The position numbers and the translations under genes were made by a program. DNA of 64,000 bases from Uranotaenia lowii (taxonomy: Eukaryota; Arthropoda; Insecta; Diptera; Culicidae), in NCBI RefSeq assembly GCF_029784155.1, contig NC_073692.1, positions 275,385,413 to 275,449,412 on the forward strand. The letters run 5' to 3'. The notes beneath the pieces were generated by a model. The model was not told where the DNA came from, did no database searches, and saw nothing but the letters and a program-made list of their open reading frames with translations. Every line of letters starts with the position of its first letter. Position 1 is the stretch's first letter. Positions 1 to 12,312 of this stretch are shown piece after piece.

Positions 1-3000
1 ATGTTGGCATGACATTTTGACATGACATTTTGACATGACATTTTGACATGACATGTTGGCATGACATGTTGGCATGACATTTTGACATGACATTTTGACA
101 TGACATTTTGACATGACATGTTGGCATGACATGTTGGCATGACATTTTGACATGACATTTTGACATGACATGTTGGCATGACATTTTGACATGACATTTT
201 GACATGACATTTTGACATGACATGTTGGCATGACATGTTGGCATGACATGTTGGCATGACATTTTGACATGACATTTTGACATGACATTTTGACATGACA
301 TGTTGGCATGACATGTTGGCATGACATTTTGACATGACATGTTGGCATGACATTTTGACATGACATTTTGACATGACATTTTGACATGACATGTTGGCAT
401 GACATTTTGACATGACATTTTGACATGACATTTTGACATGACATGTTGGCATGACATGTTGGCATGACATTTTGACATGACATGTTGGCATGACATGTTG
501 GCATGACATGACATGACATTTTGACATGACATTTTGACATGACATTTTGACATGACATGTTGACATGACATGTTGACATGACATTTTGACATGACATGTT
601 GGCATGACATGTTGGCATGACATTTTGACATGACATTTTGGCATGACATGTTGGCATGACATGTTGGCATGAAATTTGACATGACATTTTGACATGACAT
701 TTTGACATGACATTTTGACATGACATTTTGACATGACATATTGACATGACATATTGACATGACATTTTGACATGACATTTTGACATGATATTTTGACATG
801 ACATTTTGATATGACATTTTGACATGACATTTTGACATGACATTTTGACATGACATTTTGACATGACATGTTGGCATGACATTTTTACATGACATGTTGG
901 CATGACATGTTGGCATGACATTTTGACATGACATGTTGGCATGACATTTTGACATGATATTTTGACATGACATTTTGACATGACATTTTGACATGACATT
1001 TTGACATGACATATTGACATGACATTTTGACATGACATTTTGACATGACATTTTGACATGACATTTTGACATGACATGTTGGCATGACATGTTGGCATGA
1101 CATTTTGACATGACATTTTGACATGACATGTTGGCATGACATTTTGACATGACATTTTGACATGACATTTTGACATGACATTTTGACATGACATTTTGAC
1201 ATGACATTTTGACATGACATTTTGACATGACATTTTGACATGACATTTTGACATGACATTTTGACATGACATTTTGACATGACATTTTGACATGACATTT
1301 TGGCATGACATGTTGGCATGACATGTTGGCATGACATTTTGACATGACATTTTGACATGACATGTTGGCATGACATTTTGACATGACATTTTGACATGAT
1401 ATTTTGATATGACATTTTGATATGACATTTTGACATGACATTTTGACATGACATGTTGACATGACATTTTGACATGACATGTTGGCATGACATTTTGACA
1501 TGACATTTTGACATGACATTTTGACATGACATTTTGACATGACATTTTGACATGACATTTTGACATGACATGTTGGCATGACATTTTGACATGACATTTT
1601 GACATGACATGTTGGCATGACATTTTGACATGACATGTTGGCATGACATTTTGACATGACATTTTGACATGACATTTTGACATGACATGTTGGCATGACA
1701 TGTTAGCATGGAATTTGACATGACATTTTGACATGACATTTTGACATGACATTTTGGCATGACATTTTGACATGACATTTTGACATGACATATTGACATG
1801 ACATTTTGACATGACATTTTGACATGACATTTTGACATGACATGTTGGCATGGAATTTGACATGACATTTTGACATGACATTTTGACATGACATTTTGAC
1901 ATGACATTTTGACATGACATTTTGACATGACATTTTGACATGACATTTTGACATGACATATTGACATGACATTTTGACATGACATTTTGACATGATATTT
2001 TGACATGATATTTTGACATGACATTTTGATATTACATTTTGATATGACATTTTGATATGACATTTTGACATGACATTTTGACATGACATTTTGACATGAC
2101 ATGTTGGCATGACATTTTGACATGACATGTTGGCATGACATTTTGACATGACATTTTGACATGACATGTTGGCATGACATGTTGGCATGACATGTTGGCA
2201 TGACATTTTGACATGACATGTTGGCATGACATTTTGACATGACATGTTGGCATGACATGTTGGCATGACATTTTGACATGACATTTTGACATGACATTTT
2301 GACATGACATTTTGACATGACATTTTGACATGACATGTTGGCATGACATGTTGGCATGGAATTTGACATGACATTTTGACATGACATTTTGACATGACAT
2401 TTTGACATGACATGTTGGCATGACATTTTGACATGACATTTTGACATGACATTTTGACATGACATTTTAACATGACATTTTGAAATGACATGTTGGCATG
2501 ACATGTTGGCATGACATTTTGACATGACATTTTGACATGACATGTTGGCATGACATGTTGGCATGACATGTTGGCATGACATTTTGACATGACATTTTGA
2601 CATGACATTTTGACATGACATTTTGACATGATATTTTGATATGACATTTTGATATGACATTTTGACATGACATTTTGACATGACATTTTGACATGACATT
2701 TTGACATGACATTTGACATGACATGTTGGCATGACATTTTGACATGACATTTTGACATGACATTTTGACATGACATGTTGGCATGACATGTTGGCATGAC
2801 ATTTTGACATGACATTTTGACATGACATTTTGACATGACATGTTGGCATGACATGTTGGCATGACATTTTGACATGACATTTTGACATGACATGTTGGCA
2901 TGACATTTTGACATGACATTTTGACATGACATTTTGACATGACATGTTGGCATGACATGTTGGCATGACATGTTGGCATGACATTTTGACATGACATTTT

Positions 3001-5310
3001 GACATGACATTTTGACATGACATGTTGGCATGACATGTTGGCATGACATTTTGACATGACATGTTGGCATGACATTTTGACATGACATTTTGACATGACA
3101 TTTTGACATGACATGTTGGCATGACATTTTGACATGACATTTTGACATGACATTTTGACATGACATGTTGGCATGACATGTTGGCATGACATTTTGACAT
3201 GACATGTTGGCATGACATGTTGGCATGACATGACATGACATTTTGACATGACATTTTGACATGACATTTTGACATGACATGTTGACATGACATGTTGACA
3301 TGACATTTTGACATGACATGTTGGCATGACATGTTGGCATGACATTTTGACATGACATTTTGGCATGACATGTTGGCATGACATGTTGGCATGAAATTTG
3401 ACATGACATTTTGACATGACATTTTGACATGACATTTTGACATGACATTTTGACATGACATTTTGACATGACATATTGACATGACATATTGACATGACAT
3501 TTTGACATGACATTTTGACATGATATTTTGACATGACATTTTGATATGACATTTTGACATGACATTTTGACATGACATTTTGACATGACATTTTGACATG
3601 ACATGTTGGCATGACATTTTTACATGACATGTTGGCATGACATGTTGGCATGACATTTTGACATGACATGTTGGCATGACATTTTGACATGATATTTTGA
3701 CATGACATTTTGACATGACATTTTGACATGACATTTTGACATGACATATTGACATGACATTTTGACATGACATTTTGACATGACATTTTGACATGACATT
3801 TTGACATGACATGTTGGCATGACATGTTGGCATGACATTTTGACATGACATTTTGACATGACATGTTGGCATGACATTTTGACATGACATTTTGACATGA
3901 CATTTTGACATGACATTTTGACATGACATTTTGACATGACATTTTGACATGACATTTTGACATGACATTTTGACATGACATTTTGACATGACATTTTGAC
4001 ATGACATTTTGACATGACATTTTGACATGACATTTTGACATGACATTTTGGCATGACATGTTGGCATGACATGTTGGCATGACATTTTGACATGACATTT
4101 TGACATGACATGTTGGCATGACATTTTGACATGACATTTTGACATGATATTTTGATATGACATTTTGATATGACATTTTGACATGACATTTTGACATGAC
4201 ATGTTGACATGACATTTTGACATGACATGTTGGCATGACATTTTGACATGACATTTTGACATGACATTTTGACATGACATTTTGACATGACATTTTGACA
4301 TGACATGTTGGCATGACATTTTGACATGACATTTTGACATGACATGTTGGCATGACATTTTGACATGACATGTTGGCATGACATTTTGACATGACATTTT
4401 GACATGACATTTTGACATGACATGTTGGCATGACATGTTAGCATGGAATTTGACATGACATTTTGACATGACATTTTGACATGACATTTTGACATGACAT
4501 TTTGACATGACATTTTGACATGACATATTGACATGACATTTTGACATGACATTTTGACATGACATTTTGACATGACATGTTGGCATGGAATTTGACATGA
4601 CATTTTGACATGACATTTTGACATGACATTTTGACATGACATTTTGACATGACATTTTGACATGACATTTTGACATGACATTTTGACATGACATATTGAC
4701 ATGACATTTTGACATGACATTTTGACATGATATTTTGACATGATATTTTGACATGACATTTTGATATTACATTTTGATATGACATTTTGATATGACATTT
4801 TGACATGACATTTTGACATGACATTTTGACATGACATTTTGACATGTTGGCATGACATTTTGACATGACATTTTGACATGACATTTTGACATGACATTTT
4901 GACATGACATTTTGACATGACATGTTGGCATGACATGTTGGCATGGAATTTGACATGACATTTTGACATGACATTTTGACATGACATTTTGACATGACAT
5001 GTTGGCATGACATTTTGACATGACATTTTGACATGACATTTTGACATGACATTTTGACATGACATTTTGACATGACATTTATACATGACATTTTGACATG
5101 ACATTTTGACATGACATTTTGACATGACATTTTGACATGACATTTTGACATGACATTTTGACATGACATATTGACATGACATTTTGACATGACATTTTGA
5201 CATGACATTTTGACATGACATTTTGACATGACATTTTGACATGACATTTTGACATGACATTTTGACATGACATTTTGACATGACATTTTGACATGACATT
5301 TTGACATAAA
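1..5310. repeat. 13-bp minisatellite array with 2.7-kb higher-order structure
   Basis: The array is built from 13-bp units of two main types, ACATTTTGACATG and ACATGTTGGCATG, with minor types carrying ACATATT, GATATTTT or GGAATTT. It begins before the window. Landmark variants recur at a fixed offset: the doubled GACAT at 501 and 3223, GAAATTTG at 671 and 3393, ATTTTTACAT at 881 and 3616, the GATATTTTGATAT cluster at 1398 and 4146, GTTAGCATGG at 1702 and 4437, GATATTACAT at 2028 and 4763. Offsets are 2722 plus 0, 13 or 26 bp, so the block was duplicated and then gained or lost single units. The minus strand has no stop codon in any frame of the consensus unit, which produces very long but meaningless open frames of a 13-residue repeat. 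Confidence 0.97.
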
Positions 5311-5625
5311 ATTTTGATATGAGATGTTGGCATGACATCTTCATGAGATCTTCACATGACTTGCCAAATTTAAATGACATGTTGACATGATGTTATGACA
5401 TACAATTTTGACATGGCATTGCATGTCGACATGACATTGAATGTAGACATGACATTGAAATTTGACATGATATTTTGGCAAGACAATTTGACATAACATT
5501 TTGTCTTGAAATTTCGACAGAACATGTCATGAAATTTTGAAAGGACATGTTTTCGTGACATTTTGAAATGACATTCAAGCTTGCTGCCATCACGGTTTGA
5601 AATGACATGCAATTCATTATACTGC
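5311..5625. repeat. Degenerate edge of the 13-bp array
   Basis: Units here still show TTGACATGACATT-like cores, but spacing and sequence drift strongly (for example ACATGTCGACATGACATTG). This is the usual decay of a tandem array at its border. No gene is visible. Confidence 0.8.
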
Positions 5626-5713
5626 AATTTTTTTGTTTATGTAATCAATACAGAAATAAGTTAACCATTGAGAGTTATCGTAATTCTACGCTCACTACAC
5701 GGTTGTAGCATGA

Positions 5714-7045
5714 TTACAACCTCTTCAACTTTTTAAGGCGGCGACTGTTCATGAACTTCCAAAAGCTAGATGGATCTTGTTTAACGTTGCGTTCGATGTT
5801 TGATATGTATCGTTTAAAGGCAGTATTTCGCAGGGCTGAGTACTCAACTTCTAAACGAGATAAGATCGATTTGTTTTGATCGGATTTCTCCTTGAAGTAA
5901 CGTTTCCGGGCTTTGTGAACTGAATTACGGCTTCTTCGTAGTTCAGAGTTCCACCAAGGGAGCTTGAACGGTTTATGTCGGTTTGGTCGTCTAGGAGGGG
6001 TGTTCTCACGCAGTATACCCCAAAGTTGGTCATAAAAGGTGGAAAGTGCACTATCGATATCCAGATTGGCAAACGCTGAGTGCCAATTTTTTTCGGCTAG
6101 CGAATCTATCACACGATCGGTATCACAGAGCCGAAAATCTAAGCTGCAAGTATCGGGGCGAACTGTGTCGATAATCTCTTCATAAGTATTGTCAATCAAT
6201 AAAATTGAGGAATGATGATGTCGATCGGTGTTTAAAATGGCGTGTGGCGGGTTTACAACTTCTGCAAGATCTGGTCTATTTAAAAATATGAGGTCGAGGA
6301 TTCTGCCATTGACATTTACGAGCGAACACATCTGAGATAAACCAGATGCAATAGTGCACTCAATTACAGCCAGTTCCTGTTCGGTTGAGGCGTTTACTGG
6401 CAGAAAACTATCAGTATCCTCGTTAAAACTCCAGTTTAAGTTCGGTAGGTTATAATCTCCGGCTACGACGATAACATCTCGACAAGTTGCGGTATTCGTT
6501 AGTTGATCAATTGCTGACATATGGGACGAATATTGAGCAGTTTCGCTATTAGGTCTAAAGTAAACACAGCACAAGTAGACGAAACGGCATTGATCTTTGA
6601 TTCGAACAACGATTTGCTCTAGATGATCACATCCAGGTACTGCTATAGAGACTGCCTCGATGCCATGCCTAACTGCAATCAATACGCCACCGCCTCGGTT
6701 TAGTTGACTTGTGTTTGAATTTCTATCATTGCGGTAGATGCTGTAGTTTAAGGCTAATTCAGAGTTTGCTATGTCGTCCTTCAACCAAGTTTCTGTGATC
6801 ATGACAATGTCGTATTCACATGAAGAAAGCGCGAGCAGAAATTGATTGGTTTTTGTACGCATACCACCTGCATTCTGATAGTACACAGTTAATTGGCTGT
6901 TAACGATAGAGCGATTTTGCATAGATGAGCTAGCGGATGTTGCAGGAGGTGGTACTAGTGAAGGCAAGGTAGTGACGGCGGATTCTAATTCAGCTAAGTG
7001 ATGGTTATCAACGTTCAGTTCACCAATCATATTGGCGTCGCAATG
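5714..7045 (-). pseudogene. Non-LTR retrotransposon endonuclease (copy A), truncated before RT
   Basis: This open minus-strand frame encodes an exonuclease-endonuclease-phosphatase type domain, which in non-LTR elements nicks the genomic target before reverse transcription. Visible landmarks in order are a Ser/Pro-rich leader, YYQNAGGMRTK, the catalytic-type ITETWL, RGGGVLIAV, CCVYFRP and GDYNLPNLNW, a weak DRHHHSSIL in the place of the SDH motif, then a basic linker ending FWKFMNSRRLKKLKRL and a stop. The DYNLPNLNW form resembles CR1-group more than Jockey-group endonucleases (family knowledge). No reverse transcriptase follows; about 100 bp later the satellite begins. The frame opens in MFFLKYGK, which is really RT sequence of the neighbouring copy B read across the junction; the element's own sequence starts near HHCDANMIGE. 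Host function is not expected. Confidence 0.85.
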
Positions 7046-7489
7046 ATGCTTTCCATACTTGAGGAAAAACACCTGATTTCAATGAAGAGTTAAATAGAAG
7101 AAATAATGGCATACTCAGTTCATTTACTAGATTTTTTAGAAGATGAGGAGGAATTCCATCAGGCCCGGACCCTCTAGTGCTGTCTAAGGAGGAAATTGTT
7201 TTACATATTTTTTCAAAGGAAATTGATTCTACTACAGTTAATGCCGTTGAATCAGAAAGATAACTATAAAAGGAAGTATCACGATCTTGCTCGGAAAAAC
7301 TAGTGTAAACACTTTGGAGAAAGTCAGCGAATAGATTACAAATTTCGTCGGAATTTCGACCTTCTATGCTGCCAAAGTGCATGCGAGTTAGAAAAATATT
7401 GTTTTTTAATTTTGTATTGACATATCTAAAAAAGTTTCTTGAGTTCGATTTTATGTTTTGCTCAATTTTTATGTTATAGTCTGGGAAAG
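7045..7489 (-). pseudogene. Reverse transcriptase N-terminal part of copy B
   Basis: The frame holds the thumb-side start of a non-LTR reverse transcriptase: linker IKIEQNIKSNSRNFFRYV, then GSGPDGIPPHLLK (motif 1) and GVFPQVWKAS (motif 2a). The catalytic FADD region is absent because the sequence switches to copy A at about 7045. Domain order is therefore wrong for a single element: RT lies upstream of the endonuclease on this strand. The first residues of the open frame (before FPDYN) come from the inserted TIR element and are not part of the enzyme. Confidence 0.85.
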
Positions 7490-7491
7490 AA

Positions 7492-8351
7492 CCCGAATAG
7501 GATTGCACCATGAAAAAACAATGAATTCCATGTTCACATACCATATATTGTATGGTTTACACAATGATTATGATCGTCCAAGATACCGTGAATGCACATT
7601 AGAATTCATAGTTTTTGACCATACATTTCATCGTTTTGACGAAAATAACCATGAAAAAGGGGTATTGTTATGCAGCGTGACCATGAAAAAAATGGCGATT
7701 TTGCATACATTGAGAAGCAAAAAAATATGAAGTTCATGGTTGTAACAGCTTCCAATTTTTCATAGTAAAACCATGAAAATCCGATGATTTTCATTGTTGA
7801 ACCGCTGTAATGAAAATATTTGCTCATGGTGGGGTTTTTGTGTTTATTTTTGGTTTTGTCATCATTTTCAGATTTATTTTATTAAAACGGATGGATTTGT
7901 TCAAATTTATTTATTAAAAAAAACTTCACACTTTACTCACATCAATTGATTGCGTCTAATCCGCTGGACCCGTCTCTCACACTCCGGCTATCCGTAGCCG
8001 CTTCCGGCATCTACTCACTCGCAGTTTGTGATGGTTTTTTTTGCTAGAAATGATAAAAATAAACGAATCAATATAGTTGCCTCTTATTAATTTCGATTTT
8101 TACTCACCATTGGGATCACTTCAGAACACTTCGAATGGATTTTTCGAAAAACTACGGACCGACCTCGACCGACGATTACGTAGAGGAAAAAAACAGTACC
8201 GCGGCAGTCAAATAATCCGTACACGAAAAACTGGGAATGTTTAAATTGCTTGAATTATTCACGCTCGGATGTACTTTTAACCATGAAGTACATGGTCACA
8301 ATTAAATTCATTGGATAATGAATGTGATACCATGGTTATGTTCTATTCGGG
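7492..8351. mobile_element. Non-autonomous TIR element, CCCGAATAG ends, AA target duplication
   Basis: The ends are CCCGAATAG at 7492-7500 and CTATTCGGG at 8343-8351, each flanked outside by AA (7490-7491, 8352-8353). It sits in the endonuclease-RT linker of copy B; excision restores an unbroken frame, so the borders are well supported. Inside, the motif ACCATGAA or its complement TTCATGGT recurs near both ends (for example 7507, 7648, 7681, 7733, 7774, 8281, 8329). On the minus strand an ATG at 8110-8108 is followed directly by a 64-nt GTGAGT...CTAG intron-like stretch. No transposase is encoded. Superfamily is unresolved; 2-bp duplications suggest a CACTA/Mirage-like relative, but this is a guess. 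Confidence 0.8.
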
Positions 8352-8463
8352 AAGTACTTAAGCGCATTGCTAGTCGATTACTGGCTTCTTGGTGTTCTAA
8401 CTTAGTGACTAATGATGGATTCTTTTTCCAGTTTTTATGTGCCTTCTGCTTTTTATTTCTTAA
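8352..8463 (-). pseudogene. Endonuclease-RT linker of copy B
   Basis: Read on the minus strand from 8463 the frame gives LRNKKQKAHKNWKKNPS followed by TKLEHQEASNRLAMRLSTS, a basic, helix-rich linker typical between the endonuclease and reverse transcriptase of non-LTR elements. It is bounded on both sides by inserted TIR elements and is the key to showing that 13990-13059 and 7489-7045 were once continuous. Confidence 0.8.
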
Positions 8464-9772
8464 CCCAAGCAGACTTTGATGCCCAAATTGATATCAAACG
8501 GAGACCATAATATGGTCTCAACAGCAAAATGATACCATTTTTTGCTGTTAAATTTTGCACGAGAGCAAAATAAGCCATAATTAAGGTGTCACATATCTTC
8601 ATTTGACAGCAAGCTGATGTCACATTTGGGTATCAACAGCAAACAAGAAGCAAATTTTGGTGAAGAATATTATTTGGTAGCAAAACAAGGCATAATTTAG
8701 GTTTTTTTTTCTTATAAAATACAATTCTTGGATCTTATTTGTGAATTTGTCTAATGCATTGTTTGCTGCACAACTTATCAAATAGCAAAATAAGTCATGA
8801 TTGGGGTATCCTTAATTTTGAAAATATTTATACAAACTTATAACTCATCTGACAAGGGTAATAAGATCTAAAGAAAACTTAAGTTAAATTTCCAATCTAA
8901 GTGCCAAAAGTGTGGTTAAAAACTGAACTCGTTTTTAAATATATACCTATGCAAAAATATTTGTTAATAAGTACAGACTCCGCTCGTTTTTGGAAACATT
9001 CGATTTAGGCACGGTTCAATTTTGGCACAAGGACCAAAATCAAACGTTTTTTTAAACTACATTACTTTATATTTTCCGCTTTTACAGGAGCAATATAACT
9101 TATACAAACACCATCAATGTGATTTTACGTTCTTAAATGTTGATAAAATATAACAACCGTAATAAAAACAATAAAAGTGGCATTGAGTAATCAAAAATGA
9201 TAAAAATTTGACAGCTTTAAAAAACAAACACAACTAACAGACTTAAAATTCAAAAAATAATTATAAAAATGATGCAGAATGACAAAAAAATACAAACATG
9301 ACAACGATAACAAACATTTGTTAAATGTGTCTAAATCTTAATGAAAGATAATGAAAACGAACAAAATTAAAAAAAAAACACACATAAAGTTAGGCCATAA
9401 CTGAACCACAATTTGTTCGGGAGTGTTGCCAAAATCGAACGTGGTATGTATGTAAGCCTTGAATTTAATATGTTATTTTTAATTATCAACAATTTTATGC
9501 TTTGTTTGAATTTTTTTTTATAAAATATTTTTTAATTCAATACATATTTTTATATCAAGGTCATCCAAAAAAAAAACTCGATGCCTTTTTCCTAACAAAC
9601 AAAAGTATCATAAGCCATATAATCCTTGTTACAGATCCCTGGTCATCAAACCACAAAAAGTAAACAACAAACAGCAGAAAAATTATCCCGAGAAAATTGT
9701 TTAGTTGTTTCGCGTAGTATATCCCAGTTATTCCGTCGTTTTCGTGAAAAGGTAAGTAAATCAAGTGCATAG

Positions 9773-10599
9773 ATGTCGAAAATGGTTAACTTGGATCTAT
9801 CCCTCAGTTTCGCCAATGCTCATGGAAGTCTTCCGGAAGAGTTGCTATGCAATCCTGCGACGTTGCGACAATGATCTGGCTCCAACTTTATGTGCTTGGA
9901 CGAATTTCCAAAATTCAACAGAACTGGAGGACAATCCATTCGTCGAAATACTATACTGGACAGGTAACCAATGTTTTATGAAATCGTAGAGAAAATCGAT
10001 GTTACACATAGTCTATCCGGCGAAACTCATTTTAGGGAATCCAGCTAGCAGATTTTGATGTACAGCTTAAACGACTGCAGGTAAGTTTTTTTTGTATTAC
10101 TAGTGGATAAGATACTCGAGACTCCAGAATCAATGAGGCGCAAGTACTCGAAAAAAATCGACAAAATGCGTGTTAAAATTACCGAGGTAAAAGCTTATAT
10201 TTTATTACTTGAAGTTGTCCCTCTTGTTGGACCGCTAGGGCCAAAGTTGGCCAAACTCACTTAAACGTTTTGTTGCACTTTTTTAAGAACATTTGGAAAA
10301 ATTCGAAAAGAGCAACAGAATTTATCCAATAACCTAACAGGGCTTAACAACGCATTTTAAACGCCTGTATATAGTCAAGCTTTTTCAAATAATACAAATT
10401 GAGTTTTTTTCACGTCTATATATGCGTTTCTTGGTGCTTATAGTATTAATGCTTGTGTTCTTGATAGATTAAATTCAGACGTTTAGCCAGACAGAATAAT
10501 GCACTGGATTTATTTAAAATTCAATTGCCATTGAAATTTTCAGATGTGAGTATTATTTCCTAGAGAGCAGTTCCGCAGTTCCACCGGAAGTTCAAATGA
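9773..10599 (+). pseudogene. Unidentified decayed multi-exon gene fragment
   Basis: Protein-like segments are bounded by splice-like signals. Segment a (9773-9963) starts MSKMVNLDLSLSF and ends RRNTILDR, with an in-frame TGA at 9872, before GTAACC. Segment b (10036-10080) is GIQLADFDVQLKRLQ before GTAAGT. Segment c (10106-10186) starts DKILETPESMRRKYSKK, basic and probably helical, before GTAAAA. Segment d (10468-10545) contains KFRRLARQNNALDLFK before GTGAGT. Segment e (10564-10599) ends HRKFK then TGA. Segments c, d and e share one phase across a 281-nt intron-like gap, but a-b and b-c are out of phase and two of the gaps are only 18 and 23 nt, too short for normal introns. I do not recognise the protein. 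It may be a captured host gene or a lost transposon gene. Confidence 0.4.
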
Positions 10600-11339
10600 C
10601 CACTGTTGTTGTGTTCATTCTGGATCAAGCTTCATTTTTAAAAGTGTCTAATTTTATATAAATCTGCCCTTAAGTGTCATCGCGAATAAGAAGACTGCTA
10701 CGTTGCTCTAATTGCTACTGTTGGTTTCAATAGTTAACCGACGATGATTGATATAATCACCAGCTTATTCGGTAGGCCAAAAGAATTTGTAACGACTTGA
10801 AAGTTATTTAATTGTAACTTTTATTTCATGTCTGACTGGATGTTAAATTCAGGTATAGAGTATGAATCAAATTTTCTATCAATTTTATGCTTGAGTCTAG
10901 GGTTTGATTTAACCTATTATTACTGTAAACTCGCTAAAAACTCTTTTGCCTACCGCCCCAGTGATCAGAAGTTTTCAATATTTTTACTCACCGCCCCCTT
11001 AGGAGTATTTTTAAACAAATAAGTATAGAAATACAACAAAAATTGCTAGCTATGAGCTTTTTCACTGCCCCCTTGTTGGCTCTAAACGACCCCCAGGGGG
11101 CGGTAGGGACCACTTTGAAATTTAATGGTGTAACTATTTAATTTCAAATAAATCCAGCTACGAGGAAGAATGAGTAATGGGTTGAATGCTTATAAAAAGG
11201 AAACAAAATCTAGTGCACTATTCTGTCTGGCTAAACGCCTGAATTTGTACTATAAAGAGCACGCTATATGCCCCAAGCAACGCATAGATTGACGAGAAAA
11301 AAACGAAATTTGTTGTACTTCATTATGCTTGACTATATA

Positions 11340-12312
11340 AAGTCTGCTTCATTTAATATTGGAACAAATTCTTTTGCTCATTGTGGCGCTCCTAGTGGAC
11401 GGATTTGGAAACTTTTTTCACCCACGTGTCGGGAAATTCATTACCTTTCACCATGTATTTATGTCATAACACCTAACGATAGCATTTTGTAAACAACCGC
11501 CATGGAAGCCGAACGGAGAGATCAAATTGTGCACAGTTTTCTTACGAGTACGAGTACGAGAATTTCTTCGAAACAGCAATGAATAATTTTTTTATTTTTT
11601 TTTATGAAAGAGTAAAGAAAATGCTACATTTGTATGAAAAACAAATTATGGATTCGTTAATAAATGACTGAACTACACACGCAATTGTTTGTGTTCCAAT
11701 ATTGAATGAAGCAGACTTTACATCCGTCGAACTTGGTCAGCACTTGGTCGTACAGCTTTCGAGCACGGATTCTGGCCACATTGTTCTGCTTCAGCGTCCG
11801 ATTTGACTGTTTGCTGGCTCGGAATGACATTATTCCTTCCCGGAGACGAATTCGTCGCACCGTACTGTGAGCGGCCTGGAACTTATTGGCCAAATCGCGG
11901 TCTGAAAGATTGGGATTCCTCTTGACGGCCTTGATGACTTTCCCACGCAGTTTCCGGTCGACAGTTTCCGGTTCCACTCCGACGCTTCGAATGCGGCTTC
12001 CGAGCCGTCGTCTATGTTTCCTTGTACTGCTTGATTACACGCCATACGGTATTTCTGGGCATTTTAAGGTGTTTAGCTAGCTTCGATGCCGACAACAATG
12101 AATTTTCAAGAAAACTGTGCACAATTTGATCTCTCCGTTCGGCTTCCACGGCGGTTGTTTACAAAATGCTATCGTTTGGTGTTATGACATAAAATACATG
12201 GTGATAGGTAATGAATTTCCCGACACGTGGGTGAAAAAAGTTTCCAAATCCGTCCACTAGGAGCGCCACAATGAGCAAAAGAATTTGTTCCAATATTAAA
12301 TGAAGCAGACTT
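11340..12312 (-). mobile_element. Tc1/mariner (DD37E-type) element, internally deleted, long TIRs
   Basis: The ends begin AAGTCTGCTTCATTTAAT and the inverted repeats are about 204 bp long (11340-11543 and 12108-12312) with only a few differences. TA flanks both ends (11338-11339, 12313-12314). The undisturbed target CGCCTGTATATAGTCAAGC survives in the left arm of the surrounding inverted duplication at 10362-10380, which proves the insertion site. A third, internal copy of the terminal 27 bp lies at 11692-11718 next to a TA, exactly where the transposase frame is cut. Confidence 0.93.
11725..12110 (-). pseudogene. Tc1/mariner transposase, DNA-binding part only
   Basis: On the minus strand the remains read as the paired helix-turn-helix half of a Tc1/mariner transposase: LAKHLKMPRNTVWRVIKQY, a stretch that needs frame changes, then RGKVIKAVKRNPNLSDRDLA, HSTVRRIRLREGIMSFRASK, and LYDQVLTKFDGC. 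The next expected residues (MDDETYVK) are missing, because at 11718-11720 the sequence changes to an internal terminal repeat. The catalytic D-D-E domain is therefore absent. In life this half binds the terminal repeats. It is non-functional here. Confidence 0.88.

Noticed and set aside
885..5380. Very long minus-strand frames (up to 1289 codons) of Cys/His/Met repeats
   Set aside because: They are a direct result of a stop-free 13-bp tandem unit; several overlapping frames are equally open and there is no coding signal beyond the repeat.
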